A program made the translations under genes and the position numbers. From Chitinibacter tainanensis DSM 15459 (GTDB taxonomy: Bacteria; Pseudomonadota; Gammaproteobacteria; Burkholderiales; Chitinibacteraceae): a stretch of DNA of 64,000 nt. Below, piece by piece: positions 25,343-34,695 of the stretch. The stretch is from assembly GCF_000429785.1 (NCBI RefSeq), contig NZ_AUCN01000009.1, positions 62,001 to 126,000 of the forward strand. Direction: 5' to 3'. Position 1 is the stretch's first letter; each line of letters begins with the position of its first letter. The notes beneath the pieces are model-generated. The model saw nothing but the letters and a program-made list of their open reading frames with translations, ran no database searches and was not told where the DNA came from.

Positions 25343-25903
25343 TTATTTGCCTGCTTTACCGGTCAATACCAGCTTGTATTTCACGGTGACTTCGTTTGCT
25401 ACCGTGCCGGTGTCGGCCCAGGCGCCATCACCGAGTTTGTAATTCAGTCGCAGCAGCGGCACATTGCCTTCCAGTACCAATTCAGCGCCTTGCTGTTTGG
25501 CGGTCATCTGGCCGACCACTTCTTTGGTAATGCCTTTGATGTTTAAAGTGCCTTTGGTTTCAAATTTGCCTCCGCCCAGCGCTTTGACGCTGGTGGCGGT
25601 AAAAGTGGCTTTCGGGTTGGCTGCCACATCAAACCAGGCTTTCTTTTTCGCCTCGGCATTGCCATCCGGGCCGCCGACGTCAATGCTATTGAGGTCAACG
25701 ATAATCTGCGCTTTGGCCGCTTCCGGTTTGGCCGGGTCAAAATCCACCGTGGCGGTGTAAGCCTTAAACAGGCCTTCGGTGGGCGTGTTCATCTGGCTAA
25801 AGGTAAAGCCTAGGCGGCTTTTGGCCTGTACCAAGGTTTGTGCGGCGTGGGCGCCGAGAGTGGTCATCAGCAGGGTGGCTAACAGGGTAGCGCGTACAAG
25901 CAT
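25343..25903 (-). CDS. Second YceI family periplasmic protein
   Basis: A 186-residue paralogue with signal peptide (ATLLMTTLGAHA) and a YceI domain (SRLGFTFSQMNTPTEGLF, KGTLNIKGITKEV). It differs clearly from the adjacent YceI, especially the N-terminal LGFTFSQM in place of ASFEINHLG, so the two may bind different lipids or act at different steps. ATG 25903 begins the signal peptide. It lies between cytochrome b561 and the first yceI in the same direction. Confidence 0.92.
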   Translation of the reverse strand: MLVRATLLATLLMTTLGAHAAQTLVQAKSRLGFTFSQMNTPTEGLFKAYTATVDFDPAKPEAAKAQIIVDLNSIDVGGPDGNAEAKKKAWFDVAANPKATFTATSVKALGGGKFETKGTLNIKGITKEVVGQMTAKQQGAELVLEGNVPLLRLNYKLGDGAWADTGTVANEVTVKYKLVLTGKAGK

Positions 25904-26053
25904 GGGTTTTCTCCAGTGGGGCTGGGGTATGCCAGCCAATCAAGTTAAATCCGGTCGCTGAGTCTGGCCGAATTGAGTCTAAATCTCGTTTAAAGTTCAG
26001 TTTCTAGCCATGGGCCAGCTCACACTGCCTGCACCTTGCAGGCATGGTGAGGT

Positions 26054-26617
26054 TTATTTCCGACGCAGGAAGGGCAACATCCGCGCCAAAGTGCCGTCTT
26101 TCTCGATCACGTGGTGCTTGATAGCGCCTGCGGCATGCAGGCCGATCAGCACCAGTAAACCGTTGGCCAGTAATTCGTGGATCTCCCGCAGGGTGTGGCC
26201 TAGTTCTTCATTTTTGCCCACCAGATCGGGCAATTGCACTACGCCAAACAGCAACACTGGGTAGCCTTTGGCTGAGCTAAGCATCCAGCCTAGCAGCGGA
26301 ATCGACGCCATCAATAGATACAGCAGGTGATGCACGCCGATGGCGATCTTGCGTTGCAGCGGGTCGGTGGCTGGATCAATCTCGGGTGCACCGTGCACCA
26401 GTTTCACGATCAGACGCACCACAAATAGCGCCAGTACGGTAATACCCACCCATTTATGCCAGGCAATCAGCTGTAATTTCAGCTTGAAGGTATCGGGCGC
26501 CAGCGGGGTATTGCCAAATTGCCAGATCAGAATAAATGCGGCCAGAATCAGGGCCGCCACCAGCCAGTGCAGGCCGATTTGCAGCGCGCTGTATTGGGCG
26601 GGAGCAGGTTTTTTCAT
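26054..26617 (-). CDS. Cytochrome b561
   Basis: A 187-residue diheme membrane cytochrome with four helices. Heme-ligand histidines are seen in QIGLHWLVAALIL, LIAWHKWVGI, IGVHHLLYLLMA and LIGLHAAGAIKHH. It carries electrons between the quinone pool and periplasmic partners; in yceI-b561 loci the two are thought to work on the same lipid or quinone substrate. ATG 26617 (MKKPAPAQYS) has AAGGACGTGTC upstream. It is first in the leftward cluster b561-yceI-yceI. Confidence 0.92.
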   Translation of the reverse strand: MKKPAPAQYSALQIGLHWLVAALILAAFILIWQFGNTPLAPDTFKLKLQLIAWHKWVGITVLALFVVRLIVKLVHGAPEIDPATDPLQRKIAIGVHHLLYLLMASIPLLGWMLSSAKGYPVLLFGVVQLPDLVGKNEELGHTLREIHELLANGLLVLIGLHAAGAIKHHVIEKDGTLARMLPFLRRK

Positions 26618-26823
26618 GACACGTCCTTGTTCAGTTATTCTGAATACGCATTGCATCATAGTGGGCGTGCTAAGTGATTGATAGCGAAATTACTTGTATT
26701 GACTATTCAAAAAAATTGAACGTCTTTTGTGCCTCTACAGGATGTACTGTATTTGTCCGCCCAGTGCACAGTGAAAACCAGTAGAATTACGCCCGGATGA
26801 AACATCTAGCCTTGGGGAGAAAG

Positions 26824-27477
26824 ATGGAAGATATAGAAAAATTCATCGGCGGTTTCCGCCGCTTCCAGCATAAGTACTTTGGCGAACACCAGACCTTATT
26901 TGATGAGCTAAAGCAGGGCCAAAACCCAAAGACACTGCTGATCGGTTGCTCTGATTCGCGGGTCGATCCGGCGCTGTTGATGGATTGTGATCCGGGCGAT
27001 CTATTTGTGGTGCGCAATGTGGCCAATCTGGTGCCACCGTATGAAGTTGATGGCGCCTTTCACGGGGTGTCGTCGGCGATTGAATATGCAGTCGAGCATC
27101 TGGAAGTCAGCAAGATTATTATCTTGGGGCATTCGGCCTGCGGCGGGATTCGCGCGCTGATGCAAGAGCCCGAATCGAAAACCGAAGCCAATTTTGTTGG
27201 CCGCTGGGTGCAAATCGCCGAGCAGGCGCGCGAACACGTGCGCCGCGAGCTGGCGCATAAAGATGAAGAGCGGCAGATTCGGGCCTGTGAAATGGCGGCG
27301 ATTATTGTTTCGCTGGATAATCTAATGACGTTCCCGTTTATTGCCAAACGGGTTGAGGCGGGCAAGCTAAGCTTGCTGGGCTGGTACTTCGATATTCAGC
27401 AAGGCGCGCTGTTTGATTTCAACCAGGAAACCAATGCTTTTGGTCCGCTGGTAACGTCGTTATCGCCGGCCCTTTGA
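26824..27477 (+). CDS. Beta-class carbonic anhydrase
   Basis: A 217-residue enzyme converting CO2 and bicarbonate. Zinc ligands and catalytic dyad are CSDSRVDP (Cys, Asp, Arg) and HSACGG (His, Cys). The GCSDSR and GHSACGGI contexts match the plant-like/Can beta-carbonic anhydrases. ATG 26824 (MEDIEKFIGG) has GGGGAG 4 bp upstream and fits homologues better than the ATG 27 bp earlier. It is monocistronic and ends at a bidirectional terminator. Confidence 0.95.
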   Translation: MEDIEKFIGGFRRFQHKYFGEHQTLFDELKQGQNPKTLLIGCSDSRVDPALLMDCDPGDLFVVRNVANLVPPYEVDGAFHGVSSAIEYAVEHLEVSKIIILGHSACGGIRALMQEPESKTEANFVGRWVQIAEQAREHVRRELAHKDEERQIRACEMAAIIVSLDNLMTFPFIAKRVEAGKLSLLGWYFDIQQGALFDFNQETNAFGPLVTSLSPAL

Positions 27478-27506
27478 AGCTGCCCTTTAAAGTAATACCA
27501 CACAGT

Positions 27507-27534
27507 AAAAACCTGCCGGAAGGCAGGTTTTTTT
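27507..27534. terminator. Bidirectional terminator between carbonic anhydrase and glutathione peroxidase genes
   Basis: AAAAACCTGCC / GGCAGGTTTTT-type stem with a short loop, followed by a T run on the plus strand and by a T run on the minus strand. It serves the two convergent genes. Confidence 0.9.
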
Positions 27535-27538
27535 GTGC

Positions 27539-28075
27539 TTATTTTTTACCGAGCCAGCCCTCGATCTTGCCTACGATCTCGGGGTCATCTGGTTCGGTCA
27601 TCGAGCTAAAAGCGGTCACGGTTTTGCCATCGGGGGCGATCAGGTATTTGTAGAAATTCCATTTCGGCGTAGTGCCCGAGGTTTTGCTGAGCTGCTGATA
27701 CAGCGGATTGGCGCTTTTGCCCCAGACGCTGGTTTTTTCCATCATCGGAAACTCGACCAGATAGGTGAGTTTACAAAAATCGCCAATTTCCGCGTTGGTT
27801 TCTAGTTCTTGCTTAAAGTCATTGGAGGGAAAACCGATCACCAGCAAACCACGACCCTTGTATTGGTCGTAGAGCTTTTCCAGCTTGGTGAACTGTTTGG
27901 TAAAACCGCATTTACTGGCCGTATTCACGACCAGAATAGGTTTGCCAGCATAGGCGCACAGATCAAACGGCTGGCCTTGCAGGGTTTTAAATTGGTGATT
28001 GAGCAAAGGGCTGCAGGCAGCCCAAGCAGAGCTGGTCATCACACTGAAACTAACAGCAAGCAATAAGCGGCGCAT
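27539..28075 (-). CDS. Glutathione peroxidase family protein, exported
   Basis: A 178-residue protein with a signal peptide (SFSVMTSSAWAA), so probably periplasmic. Catalytic motifs are NTASKCGFTKQ with a cysteine at the peroxidatic site, FPSNDF, and WNFYKYLI holding the tryptophan. The cysteine type usually works as a thioredoxin- or glutathione-linked lipid or H2O2 peroxidase. A codon for selenocysteine is not present. It is flanked by a Cof phosphatase gene on the same strand. Confidence 0.92.
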   Translation of the reverse strand: MRRLLLAVSFSVMTSSAWAACSPLLNHQFKTLQGQPFDLCAYAGKPILVVNTASKCGFTKQFTKLEKLYDQYKGRGLLVIGFPSNDFKQELETNAEIGDFCKLTYLVEFPMMEKTSVWGKSANPLYQQLSKTSGTTPKWNFYKYLIAPDGKTVTAFSSMTEPDDPEIVGKIEGWLGKK

Positions 28076-28098
28076 CGGTTATTCTCCATGGCTGTGGC

Positions 28099-28896
28099 CT
28101 AGAGATTAAACATCTTCCGCAGCTGGCTGGCAACGCCATGTTGTTCATTGCTGCCGATCACGGGCAGGTTCGGATGGGCGGCTTTGAGTTTGGGGCTGGC
28201 ATTCGCCATCACAAAGCCCTGGCCGGCGACGGCCAGCATTTCGATATCGTTTTGCCCATCGCCAAAAGCGCAGCAATGTTCGGCATCAATGCCTAGGCGG
28301 GCCAGTACGGCGGTGAGGGCGTGGCCTTTGGATACAGTCGGGGCCATGACTTCGAGGCAATCATGCGCCGAAAAGGTGATATACACCTCATCGCCGTAGC
28401 GGGCCAGAATGCGGCTTTCGATCTTGGTGAGCGCCTGATGTTCGCCAATGTAGAGAATCTTGGCGATGCCTTCGCCGCTGTGCGCCGCCAGATTGCAGAC
28501 CTGATAGCCAAAGCCCGAATCTTTGTAATACACCCCAACCAGCTCTTCACACTCGCGCTCAACCAGCCAGCCCTCATCCACGTAGGCATTGAGCAAAGAG
28601 CCACTGGAGACATCGGGCTGCATCAACGCGCGCGCCAGCTCAGGTTCGATGTTTTCGGCATAAATTTCACGATCTTCCGGATCGTGCACCCGCGCGCCAT
28701 TTGAGGTGATCAAATGGGCCGGTACGCCCAGCGCAGCGCGAATGCCGCGCACATCGAGAAAATGGCGGCCAGTAGCAATCGTAATGGCGTAACCCTGTGC
28801 GGCCAGCGTTTGCAGGGTCTCGGCGGTAAAGGCATCCACTTTGTGCTCTTTGTCGAGCAAAGTGCCATCAAGATCACTTACTATCATCGTCCGCAT
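28099..28896 (-). CDS. Cof-type HAD phosphatase
   Basis: A 265-residue haloacid dehalogenase-fold phosphatase of the Cof/YidA group. Motif I is SDLDGTLLD with the nucleophilic aspartate, motif II is ITSNGA, and motif IV is GDGQNDIEM. The C2B cap lies between about 80 and 185. Such enzymes dephosphorylate sugar phosphates or cofactor intermediates; the substrate is not predictable. ATG 28896 (MRTMIVSDLDG) has GGAGC upstream, and the longer ORF is not supported. Confidence 0.92.
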   Translation of the reverse strand: MRTMIVSDLDGTLLDKEHKVDAFTAETLQTLAAQGYAITIATGRHFLDVRGIRAALGVPAHLITSNGARVHDPEDREIYAENIEPELARALMQPDVSSGSLLNAYVDEGWLVERECEELVGVYYKDSGFGYQVCNLAAHSGEGIAKILYIGEHQALTKIESRILARYGDEVYITFSAHDCLEVMAPTVSKGHALTAVLARLGIDAEHCCAFGDGQNDIEMLAVAGQGFVMANASPKLKAAHPNLPVIGSNEQHGVASQLRKMFNL

Positions 28897-29061
28897 TGCC
28901 AGCTCCGTCGGTGGGGAAATCAAGCCGTTATTTTACGCTAGGCCATGGGGGCTTGGCCTTCGTAATAATGCCAATCGGGTTTTGCTGTATAGACCGGTAA
29001 GCTGCCGGCCGCAGAGCCGCTGCGGTTTCACGGTACAATGCCGCGTAACAAGGAGTGGTAA

Positions 29062-30243
29062 ATGCAACGATGTGATGTGGTGGTTTTGGGGGCCGGGGCG
29101 GCCGGAATGATGTGTGCAGCAACGGCTGGGCAGCGTGGGCGCAGTGTGGTGCTGATCGATCATAGCCTCAAGCTGGCCGAAAAAATCCGCATCTCGGGTG
29201 GTGGGCGCTGTAATTTTACCAATCTCAATATCAGCCCTGAATGCTATCTCTCGAATAACCCGCATTTTGTGAAATCGGCGCTGAAGCAATTTACCCAGCA
29301 TGATTTCATCGCACTGATGTACAAACACGGGCTGAGTTTTCAAGAGAAAACCCTAGGTCAGCTTTTTTGTGATCAGCACTCGCAAGGGGTGATTGATTTA
29401 CTGAAAGCCGAAGTCGATGCCGGTGGTGCCCAGTGGCGGCAGGGGAGCCGGATTGTGGCTGTGGCAGCGCATCCTGACGGTGGTTTTGTAGTGCAGACAG
29501 AGCACGATGGCCAGCCAGAAAGCTGGCAGTGCGAATCCCTCGTCGTGGCGACCGGTGGCTTATCGATCCCGCAGATTGGCGCTACCCCGATTGGCTACGA
29601 AATTGCCAAGCAGTTTGGTCTGCGCATCGTGCCGCAGGCGGCTGCGCTGGTGCCGCTGACTTTTCAGGCCGAAGATTTATGGACCGAGCTGGCTGGCGTG
29701 GCGATTGAAGACGCGATTGTGGCGTGCGGCCGACAGCAGTTTCGCGAGGCGATTTTGTTTACGCATAAAGGCGTCTCCGGCCCGGCGATTTTGCAAATTT
29801 CCAGCTATTGGCAGCCGGGCGAGAGCCTGGTGATTGATCTCTTGCCGAGTGTGCAGTTGGCCGATATTTGGCCGACGGCCAATCGCGAGGCTTTGCTGAG
29901 TACGATCTTGGCCGAATGGCTGCCGAAGCGTTTCTTGCAGGTATGGCTTCAAAGGCATGGTGAAATAAAGCCTCTAAAGCAATACTCACCCAAGGTATTG
30001 CAGCAAATCGCTGATGATCTGCACCGCTGGGAAGTCAAACCCTCAGGTACACAAGGCTATAAAAAAGCCGAGGTGACGCGGGGTGGGGTGGATACTGATG
30101 AGCTGCAATCCAAAACCATGATGGCGCGCCAAGTGCCGGGCTTATTTTTCATTGGCGAGGTGGTGGATGTAACCGGCTGGCTGGGCGGATACAATTTTCA
30201 GTGGGCCTGGTCATCAGGATATGTTGCAGGACTGCACGTTTAG
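29062..30243 (+). CDS. YhiN/HI0933-family flavoprotein
   Basis: A 393-residue FAD-dependent oxidoreductase. The dinucleotide motif is GAGAAGMMCA at the N-terminus, then the family hallmark SGGGRCNFTN (about residue 48), and near the C-terminus FIGEVVDVTGWLGGYNFQWAWSSG binding FAD (each shown only in part). No physiological substrate is known for the family. ATG 29062 follows AAGGAG at a good distance. It is followed by a long gene-free region. Confidence 0.93.
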   Translation: MQRCDVVVLGAGAAGMMCAATAGQRGRSVVLIDHSLKLAEKIRISGGGRCNFTNLNISPECYLSNNPHFVKSALKQFTQHDFIALMYKHGLSFQEKTLGQLFCDQHSQGVIDLLKAEVDAGGAQWRQGSRIVAVAAHPDGGFVVQTEHDGQPESWQCESLVVATGGLSIPQIGATPIGYEIAKQFGLRIVPQAAALVPLTFQAEDLWTELAGVAIEDAIVACGRQQFREAILFTHKGVSGPAILQISSYWQPGESLVIDLLPSVQLADIWPTANREALLSTILAEWLPKRFLQVWLQRHGEIKPLKQYSPKVLQQIADDLHRWEVKPSGTQGYKKAEVTRGGVDTDELQSKTMMARQVPGLFFIGEVVDVTGWLGGYNFQWAWSSGYVAGLHV

Positions 30244-30304
30244 GTCTAAATTAATACTACGGCAACAAAAGAGGAGTTCGTGGTTTTCCGCAAGGACGTT
30301 ATTG

Positions 30305-30757
30305 TTGACTGCAGTACTTACAGAGGAGATGAATTTGCAGATCTGTAATCGCAGTTTAGGTAGCTCGCCTCTAGGCAAATCCTGATCATCCGTGATCTCG
30401 TTCTACCGGCAACGGCCCGCAGGCTGACATGATTCAAGCCTGAAGCAATGAATGCCGACCGGTAACGAAACGAAACCCGTTTCGTTGTTCTTTATGTGCT
30501 CTTTAGCTAGCCCGATTGTTTAGGCAACATCGTGTTGTCAGGCTAGGTGGCTGCAATCCATGTGGGCAATCTGCCCCGCAGCCCGTGCCAAGGGTAGTGA
30601 GTTGTAAGATAGGAAGCAGGCAGTACGTAGTAGTAGGTGTCGTACGCAGTTGAAGTTTCCGATCGGGCAGACCACCTTGGCTGGTGGATTGGGATAGGGG
30701 TATCCCCTCACCAACCTGCAGAGTACAAAAAAGCGAGGCTTTGGCCTCGCTTTTTTA
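30305..30757. ncRNA. Candidate structured RNA region between yhiN and dapB
   Basis: A 539-bp gene-free gap (30244-30782) separates two convergent genes, and most of it folds into successive hairpins. Arms are AGAGG/CCTCT (30322-30372), GATCA/TGATC (30384-30397), ACCGG/CCGGT enclosing CAGGCT/AGCCTG (30405-30463), AACGAAAC/GTTTCGTT (30464-30486), CTAGCC/GGCTAG enclosing a 7-bp stem (30507-30546), GGCTGC/GCAGCC enclosing GGGCA/TGCCC (30549-30583), GTACG/CGTAC (30623-30645), CCACC/GGTGG (30672-30687) and GGGATA/TATCCC (30691-30706). A terminator follows. No ORF of note is present. It does not match RNase P, tmRNA, 6S or SRP RNA by eye. Direction cannot be fixed because the terminator is symmetrical. 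Confidence 0.4.
30727..30756. terminator. Bidirectional terminator downstream of dapB
   Basis: AAAAAAGCGAGGC / GCCTCGCTTTTTT stem around TTTG. It ends leftward dapB transcription and any rightward transcript of the hairpin region. Confidence 0.93.
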
Positions 30758-30782
30758 ATTTCTACCGCTCTACTGAGCTGGC

Positions 30783-31583
30783 TTATTTCAGCCCTAATAC
30801 ATCCTGCATATCATAATGACCGCTGGTTTTGCTGGTCAGAAAACGTGCTGCGCGCAAGCTGCCTTGCGCATAGATGGTGCGGTTGCTGGCTTTGTGAGTG
30901 ATTTCTACGCGCTCACCAGCGCCGGCAAAGACCACCGTGTGGTCGCCAATCACATCGCCGCCGCGCAAGGTGGCAAAGCCGATGGTGCCATCTTGGCGCT
31001 CGCCGGTAATCCCTTCGCGTGACCACACGGCAATGTCTTTCAGGGCTTTATCCCAAGCGCGCGTCACCGCCTCGCCCATGGCAATCGCGGTGCCGGATGG
31101 GGCGTCAACTTTGTGTTTGTGGTGCATTTCCAGGATTTCAACGTCGTAGCCTTGGTTCAATACCCCAGCTGCAACTTCGAGGAGCTTGAAGACTAGATTA
31201 ACACCCACGCTCATATTGTAGGCCGACACAATCGCGATCTGGCTCGCTGCAGCCGCGATAGCAGCACGGCCGGCTTCGTCAAAACCGGTGGTGCCAATAA
31301 TCATATTCACGCCGTATTGCTGACAAGCCGCGAGATGCGCCAAGGTAGCTTCAGGGCGAGTGAAATCAATGATCACATCCGCACCTTGCAGGGCGGCCAA
31401 GTCGGCGGTGATGGTGATACCGCTGGTTTGGCCCAGAAAGGCGGTGGCGTCTTGGCCGATGCTTTCGCTGCCCGCGCGATCTAGGGCGGTATGCAATTGG
31501 GCATCAGGTGCATTCACGACCGCTTCAATCAGCATGCGGCCCATGCGGCCAGAAGCACCGGCAATGGCGATTTTCATCGTCAT
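30783..31583 (-). CDS. dapB: 4-hydroxy-tetrahydrodipicolinate reductase
   Basis: A 266-residue NAD(P)H-dependent enzyme of lysine and diaminopimelate synthesis. The Rossmann motif is [10 protein letters not shown]. Other conserved segments are [12 protein letters not shown] and [12 protein letters not shown]. The substrate-binding [15 protein letters not shown] holds the catalytic His-Lys region. AAGGA precedes ATG 31583, supporting that start over ATG 31577. It abuts the bamE stop codon, so bamE and dapB are likely one transcript. Confidence 0.97.
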   Translation of the reverse strand: MTMKIAIAGASGRMGRMLIEAVVNAPDAQLHTALDRAGSESIGQDATAFLGQTSGITITADLAALQGADVIIDFTRPEATLAHLAACQQYGVNMIIGTTGFDEAGRAAIAAAASQIAIVSAYNMSVGVNLVFKLLEVAAGVLNQGYDVEILEMHHKHKVDAPSGTAIAMGEAVTRAWDKALKDIAVWSREGITGERQDGTIGFATLRGGDVIGDHTVVFAGAGERVEITHKASNRTIYAQGSLRAARFLTSKTSGHYDMQDVLGLK

Positions 31584-32051
31584 TTAGAATCCTTTATCAA
31601 TCAGAGGTTTGACTTCGACTTGCTTGCTGTCTGGCGCGCCGGGATTCACCTTGCTCCGCATCAGCTGATCATCGCTGACCACGGCGCTGGCTCGCACACG
31701 CGCTTCTTTGCGGGCGGCCGGCTCAGGCAGTACTTCACCTTCCCAACGGGCCACCATATTATTTTCAAAGATGATCGAGAAACGCTTGTTCACTTTCACA
31801 TCACCGCTCTTTTCATCGCGATAGATGTACTCCCAGCGGTCTTGATGAAAAGGATCGACCAGTAGCGGGGTGCCGAGCAGGAAGCGAACCTGACTTTGCG
31901 TCATGCCGACTTTCAGATTTTCCAGCTGATCCATGGTGATCTGATTGCCTTGCGGAATATCCAGCTTGTAGGGCGTGAGAAAATTGACCACGCTGCAGCC
32001 GCCCAGGAAGAGGCTGCTCAGGAGGAGTGCAGTAGAAATTCTAGCCTTCAT
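31584..32051 (-). CDS. bamE: Outer-membrane assembly lipoprotein BamE
   Basis: A 155-residue lipoprotein with lipobox LGGC (cysteine about residue 19) and the SmpA/OmlA domain: [33 protein letters not shown] and WEYIYRD. As part of the BAM complex it assists beta-barrel insertion. The C-terminal extension (about 105-155) is variable and charged. ATG 32051 is the start nearest the signal sequence. It is divergent from fur, an arrangement common in beta- and gammaproteobacteria. Confidence 0.95.
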   Translation of the reverse strand: MKARISTALLLSSLFLGGCSVVNFLTPYKLDIPQGNQITMDQLENLKVGMTQSQVRFLLGTPLLVDPFHQDRWEYIYRDEKSGDVKVNKRFSIIFENNMVARWEGEVLPEPAARKEARVRASAVVSDDQLMRSKVNPGAPDSKQVEVKPLIDKGF

Positions 32052-32154
32052 GCGTTTGCGCTTCACTGTATGGATCGGTGCGCGGCACCGCGAAACGCTA
32101 TATGATAACCCTATTGCGCCAACACCGCACAGTGACACACGGGAAAAAATAACC

Positions 32155-32580
32155 ATGAGCAAAGCCGCAGAATTGAAAGGGATGGGGCTGAAAGCCACCG
32201 GTCCGCGCCTGAAAATCCTGAATTTGTTTGAAACCAGTACCGAACGCCATCTGACGGCCGAAGATGTCTATCGCATGCTGATCGCCGAAGAAATCGATGT
32301 CGGTCTGGCCACCGTGTATCGCGTACTGACCCAATTCGAACAAGCCGGCATTCTGGTGCGCCATCATTTCGAAACCGGCAAATCGGTGTTTGAATTAAAC
32401 CACGGCGAGCACCATGACCATCTGGTGTGTGTGAAATGCGGCAAGGTGGAAGAATTTTACGATCCGGAAATCGAAGCTCGGCAAGATGCAATTGCCGAAA
32501 AACATGGCTTCCAGATTCAGGAACACGAGATGTATCTGTATGGCACCTGCGCTGATTGCCAGAGCAAGAGTAAAAAATAA
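32155..32580 (+). CDS. fur: Ferric uptake regulator
   Basis: A 141-residue Fur repressor. The N-terminal winged helix includes [15 protein letters not shown] and [20 protein letters not shown]. The dimerisation domain holds [18 protein letters not shown] with histidine/cysteine metal ligands and a C-terminal CADC. With Fe2+ it represses iron-uptake promoters; sites resembling its box precede the FecI-like sigma factor, the PchR-like regulator and the TonB receptor in this window. ATG 32155 starts at the family position. aat follows after 3 bp. Confidence 0.97.
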   Translation: MSKAAELKGMGLKATGPRLKILNLFETSTERHLTAEDVYRMLIAEEIDVGLATVYRVLTQFEQAGILVRHHFETGKSVFELNHGEHHDHLVCVKCGKVEEFYDPEIEARQDAIAEKHGFQIQEHEMYLYGTCADCQSKSKK

Positions 32581-32583
32581 ACG

Positions 32584-33294
32584 ATGATCCCGTGGCTGGA
32601 TCATCGGCTGGATTTTCCGCCCCTGAGTCAGGCCTTGCCTGAGCCCAATGGGCTACTGGCTGCCGGTGGCGATTTAAGCCCGAACCGTATACTTGCCGCG
32701 TATCAACGCGGCATTTTTCCTTGGTTTATGCCCGGCGAGCCGATCTTGTGGTGGTCGCCAGACCCGCGCATGGTGCTGTACCCGGCCGAGCTGCATGTGC
32801 ATCGTTCGCTCGATAAAGTGATTCGCAATAAAGCCTACCGGGTTACCTTTGATACGGCCTTTCATGCGGTGATGTCGGCGTGTGCCGAGCCGCGCGCGGG
32901 TCAGCCGGGCACGTGGATTTCGGCCGAAATGCTAGCGGCCTACACCGCCTTGCATGAGGCCGGTTTTGCCCACAGCATCGAATGCTGGATCGATGGTGAG
33001 CTGGCTGGTGCCCTGTATGGCATGGCCATCGGCAAAATGTTCTATGGTGAATCCATGTTCGCCCGCCGGCCCGATGCTTCAAAAATCGCCTTTGTGCATT
33101 TGGTGCGCTGGCTGGACGCACAAGGCTACGGCCTGATCGACTGTCAGATGTATACCGACCATTTGGCCCGTTTTGGCGCCCGCGAAATCCCCCGTGCGCA
33201 GTTTATGGCCAGTCTGGAGCGCCTGACCGCCCAGTATGTCGATCCCGGACCGTGGTCGTACGATCACCAGGCCAGCGGCGCTGGCCCCGCGTAG
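32584..33294 (+). CDS. aat: Leucyl/phenylalanyl-tRNA--protein transferase
   Basis: A 236-residue L/F-transferase that adds Leu or Phe to proteins with N-terminal Lys or Arg, making them ClpS/ClpAP substrates. Family motifs are FPPLSQALPEPNGLLAAGGD, RGIFPWF, WWSPDPRMV and FYGESMFARRPDASKIAF-like residues (seen in part). It lies 3 bp after fur and 9 bp before bpt, so both N-degron transferases share an operon. Confidence 0.97.
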   Translation: MIPWLDHRLDFPPLSQALPEPNGLLAAGGDLSPNRILAAYQRGIFPWFMPGEPILWWSPDPRMVLYPAELHVHRSLDKVIRNKAYRVTFDTAFHAVMSACAEPRAGQPGTWISAEMLAAYTALHEAGFAHSIECWIDGELAGALYGMAIGKMFYGESMFARRPDASKIAFVHLVRWLDAQGYGLIDCQMYTDHLARFGAREIPRAQFMASLERLTAQYVDPGPWSYDHQASGAGPA

Positions 33295-33303
33295 GAAGCC
33301 ACC

Positions 33304-34038
33304 ATGAACGACACCTTTCGCAAGCACACGGTGCAGCTGCAGTTTTACGCTACGGCGCCGTACCCCTGTAGCTATTTACCCAATGAATTGGCACGTTCGC
33401 AAGTGGCGGTGCCCTCGGACCTGATCGATAGCGGTGTGTATAGCCAGCTGGTGGAGCAGGGCTTTCGCCGTAGTGGGCAATTTGTATATCGCCCCTGGTG
33501 TGATACCTGCAGCGCCTGTGTGCCGGTGCGATTACCGGTGGCAGATTTTCAACCTAGCCGCACTCAGCGGCGCGTGGCGCAGCGCAATCAGTCGCTGAAA
33601 GTGCGGCTGATAGAGCTTACTTTTCGCGAAGAGCATTTTCAGCTGTACCAGCGCTATCAGCGTCAGCGTCATCCGGGCGGGGGGATGGATCAGGATAACC
33701 GCGAGCAGTATGAAAGCTTTCTGCTGCGCAGCAATGTCTCAAGCGTGCTGGCCGAGTTTTTGCAGGATGGCGAAGTCTGTATGGTTAGCTTGATCGACCA
33801 GCTCGATGATGGGCTCTCCTCGGTGTACACCTTTTTCGAGCCCGATTGGCCGCAGCGCAGCTTAGGGGTGTACAACATTCTGTGGCAGATTGGCCTGGCG
33901 AAACAGCTGGGGTTGCCCTATGTGTATCTGGGTTACTGGATCGATGGCTGTCGCAAGATGACTTATAAAACTCAATACCAGCCGATTGAAGGGCGGGTGA
34001 ATGGGGTATGGCAACGCCTTGAGGGTATTGCCAGCTAG
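33304..34038 (+). CDS. bpt: Aspartate/glutamate leucyltransferase
   Basis: A 244-residue ATE-like transferase that attaches Leu to N-terminal Asp or Glu. Characteristic residues are [16 protein letters not shown] near the start, [31 protein letters not shown] with clustered cysteines, and [17 protein letters not shown]. Together with aat it covers the N-end rule for basic and acidic N-termini. The TAG stop falls inside a GGGGTATA element (34023-34069). Confidence 0.94.
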   Translation: MNDTFRKHTVQLQFYATAPYPCSYLPNELARSQVAVPSDLIDSGVYSQLVEQGFRRSGQFVYRPWCDTCSACVPVRLPVADFQPSRTQRRVAQRNQSLKVRLIELTFREEHFQLYQRYQRQRHPGGGMDQDNREQYESFLLRSNVSSVLAEFLQDGEVCMVSLIDQLDDGLSSVYTFFEPDWPQRSLGVYNILWQIGLAKQLGLPYVYLGYWIDGCRKMTYKTQYQPIEGRVNGVWQRLEGIAS

Positions 34039-34069
34039 GCCTTGATTTAAAATAGCCTGCTGGCAATAC
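34023..34069. repeat. GGGGTATA element copy 6, overlapping the bpt stop codon
   Basis: A 47-bp copy starting GGGTATTGCCAGC and ending GCTGGCAATAC. The perfect 11-bp arms are 34025-34035 and 34059-34069. The TAG stop of bpt is at 34036-34038. A further GGGGTATAG box follows at 34075-34083, ahead of the end of the flavin reductase gene. Confidence 0.72.
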
Positions 34070-34084
34070 ATGGCGGGGTATAGC

Positions 34085-34624
34085 TTAGTCTTTCAGCTTA
34101 TTCGCCCACGCCGCTAGCGCAACCAATTGCTGGCGGATATTTTCCTGCACTTTCTCATCCAGCACATTGCCATCAGCATCAAAGCCACCGGCAAAGGCAT
34201 TGGCAAACACTTCCGGTTTATTCAGCGGATGCAAATCCACAAACACGCACACTTGGCGCAGATGATATTGCATACGCGAGGTACCCATGCCGCCGCCCGC
34301 GCCCATCAAGGCCACGGCTTTGCCGCCCAAAATGGCATTGCCTTCGGCACGCGAGGCCCAGTCAATGGCGTTTTTCAGCGCTGGCGCGAGTGAATAGTTG
34401 TATTCGGGGCCAGCAAAAATATACGCGTCCGCCGCCTGCATTTGCTGCATTAATTGCTGTACAGCGGCCGGCATCGGCGTGAGATCGGCGTTGTAAAACG
34501 GAATGGCCGACAGATCCGCGATTTCGATCTCCATGCCGGCTGGCGCATGGGCTTGGGCATAACGCAGCATGCCTTTATTGGCCGATTTTTCACGCAAACT
34601 ACCGCAGATGGCGAGCACTTTCAT
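34085..34624 (-). CDS. NADPH-dependent FMN reductase (ChrR-like)
   Basis: A 179-residue flavodoxin-like protein. FMN-binding segments are VLAICGSLREKSANKGMLR at the N-terminus and FAGPEYNYSLAPALKNAIDW in the middle, with GGKAVALMGAGGG. This is the chromate/quinone reductase family, which reduces quinones or metals with NADPH. ATG 34624 is used; the longer upstream reading runs into the next gene. Confidence 0.9.
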   Translation of the reverse strand: MKVLAICGSLREKSANKGMLRYAQAHAPAGMEIEIADLSAIPFYNADLTPMPAAVQQLMQQMQAADAYIFAGPEYNYSLAPALKNAIDWASRAEGNAILGGKAVALMGAGGGMGTSRMQYHLRQVCVFVDLHPLNKPEVFANAFAGGFDADGNVLDEKVQENIRQQLVALAAWANKLKD

Positions 34625-34695
34625 GGTGGATATCCTGCTGTGAGGGGAAAAGCTTAGCTTAGCCAATTCGGGTGACAGTACCAAGTCGGCTGCGC

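Noticed and set aside
27539-28075. Selenocysteine-type glutathione peroxidase
   Set aside because: The active site has a normal cysteine codon and no in-frame TGA.
29983-30005. GCAATAC/GTATTGC inverted repeat inside the YhiN gene
   Set aside because: It lies in coding sequence, is much shorter than the 47-50 bp element and points the other way.
30244-30757. RNase P RNA, 6S RNA, tmRNA or CsrB/RsmZ-type RNA
   Set aside because: The conserved blocks of the first three are absent; a few GGA words exist but not in a regular series of hairpin loops as in CsrB/RsmZ RNAs.
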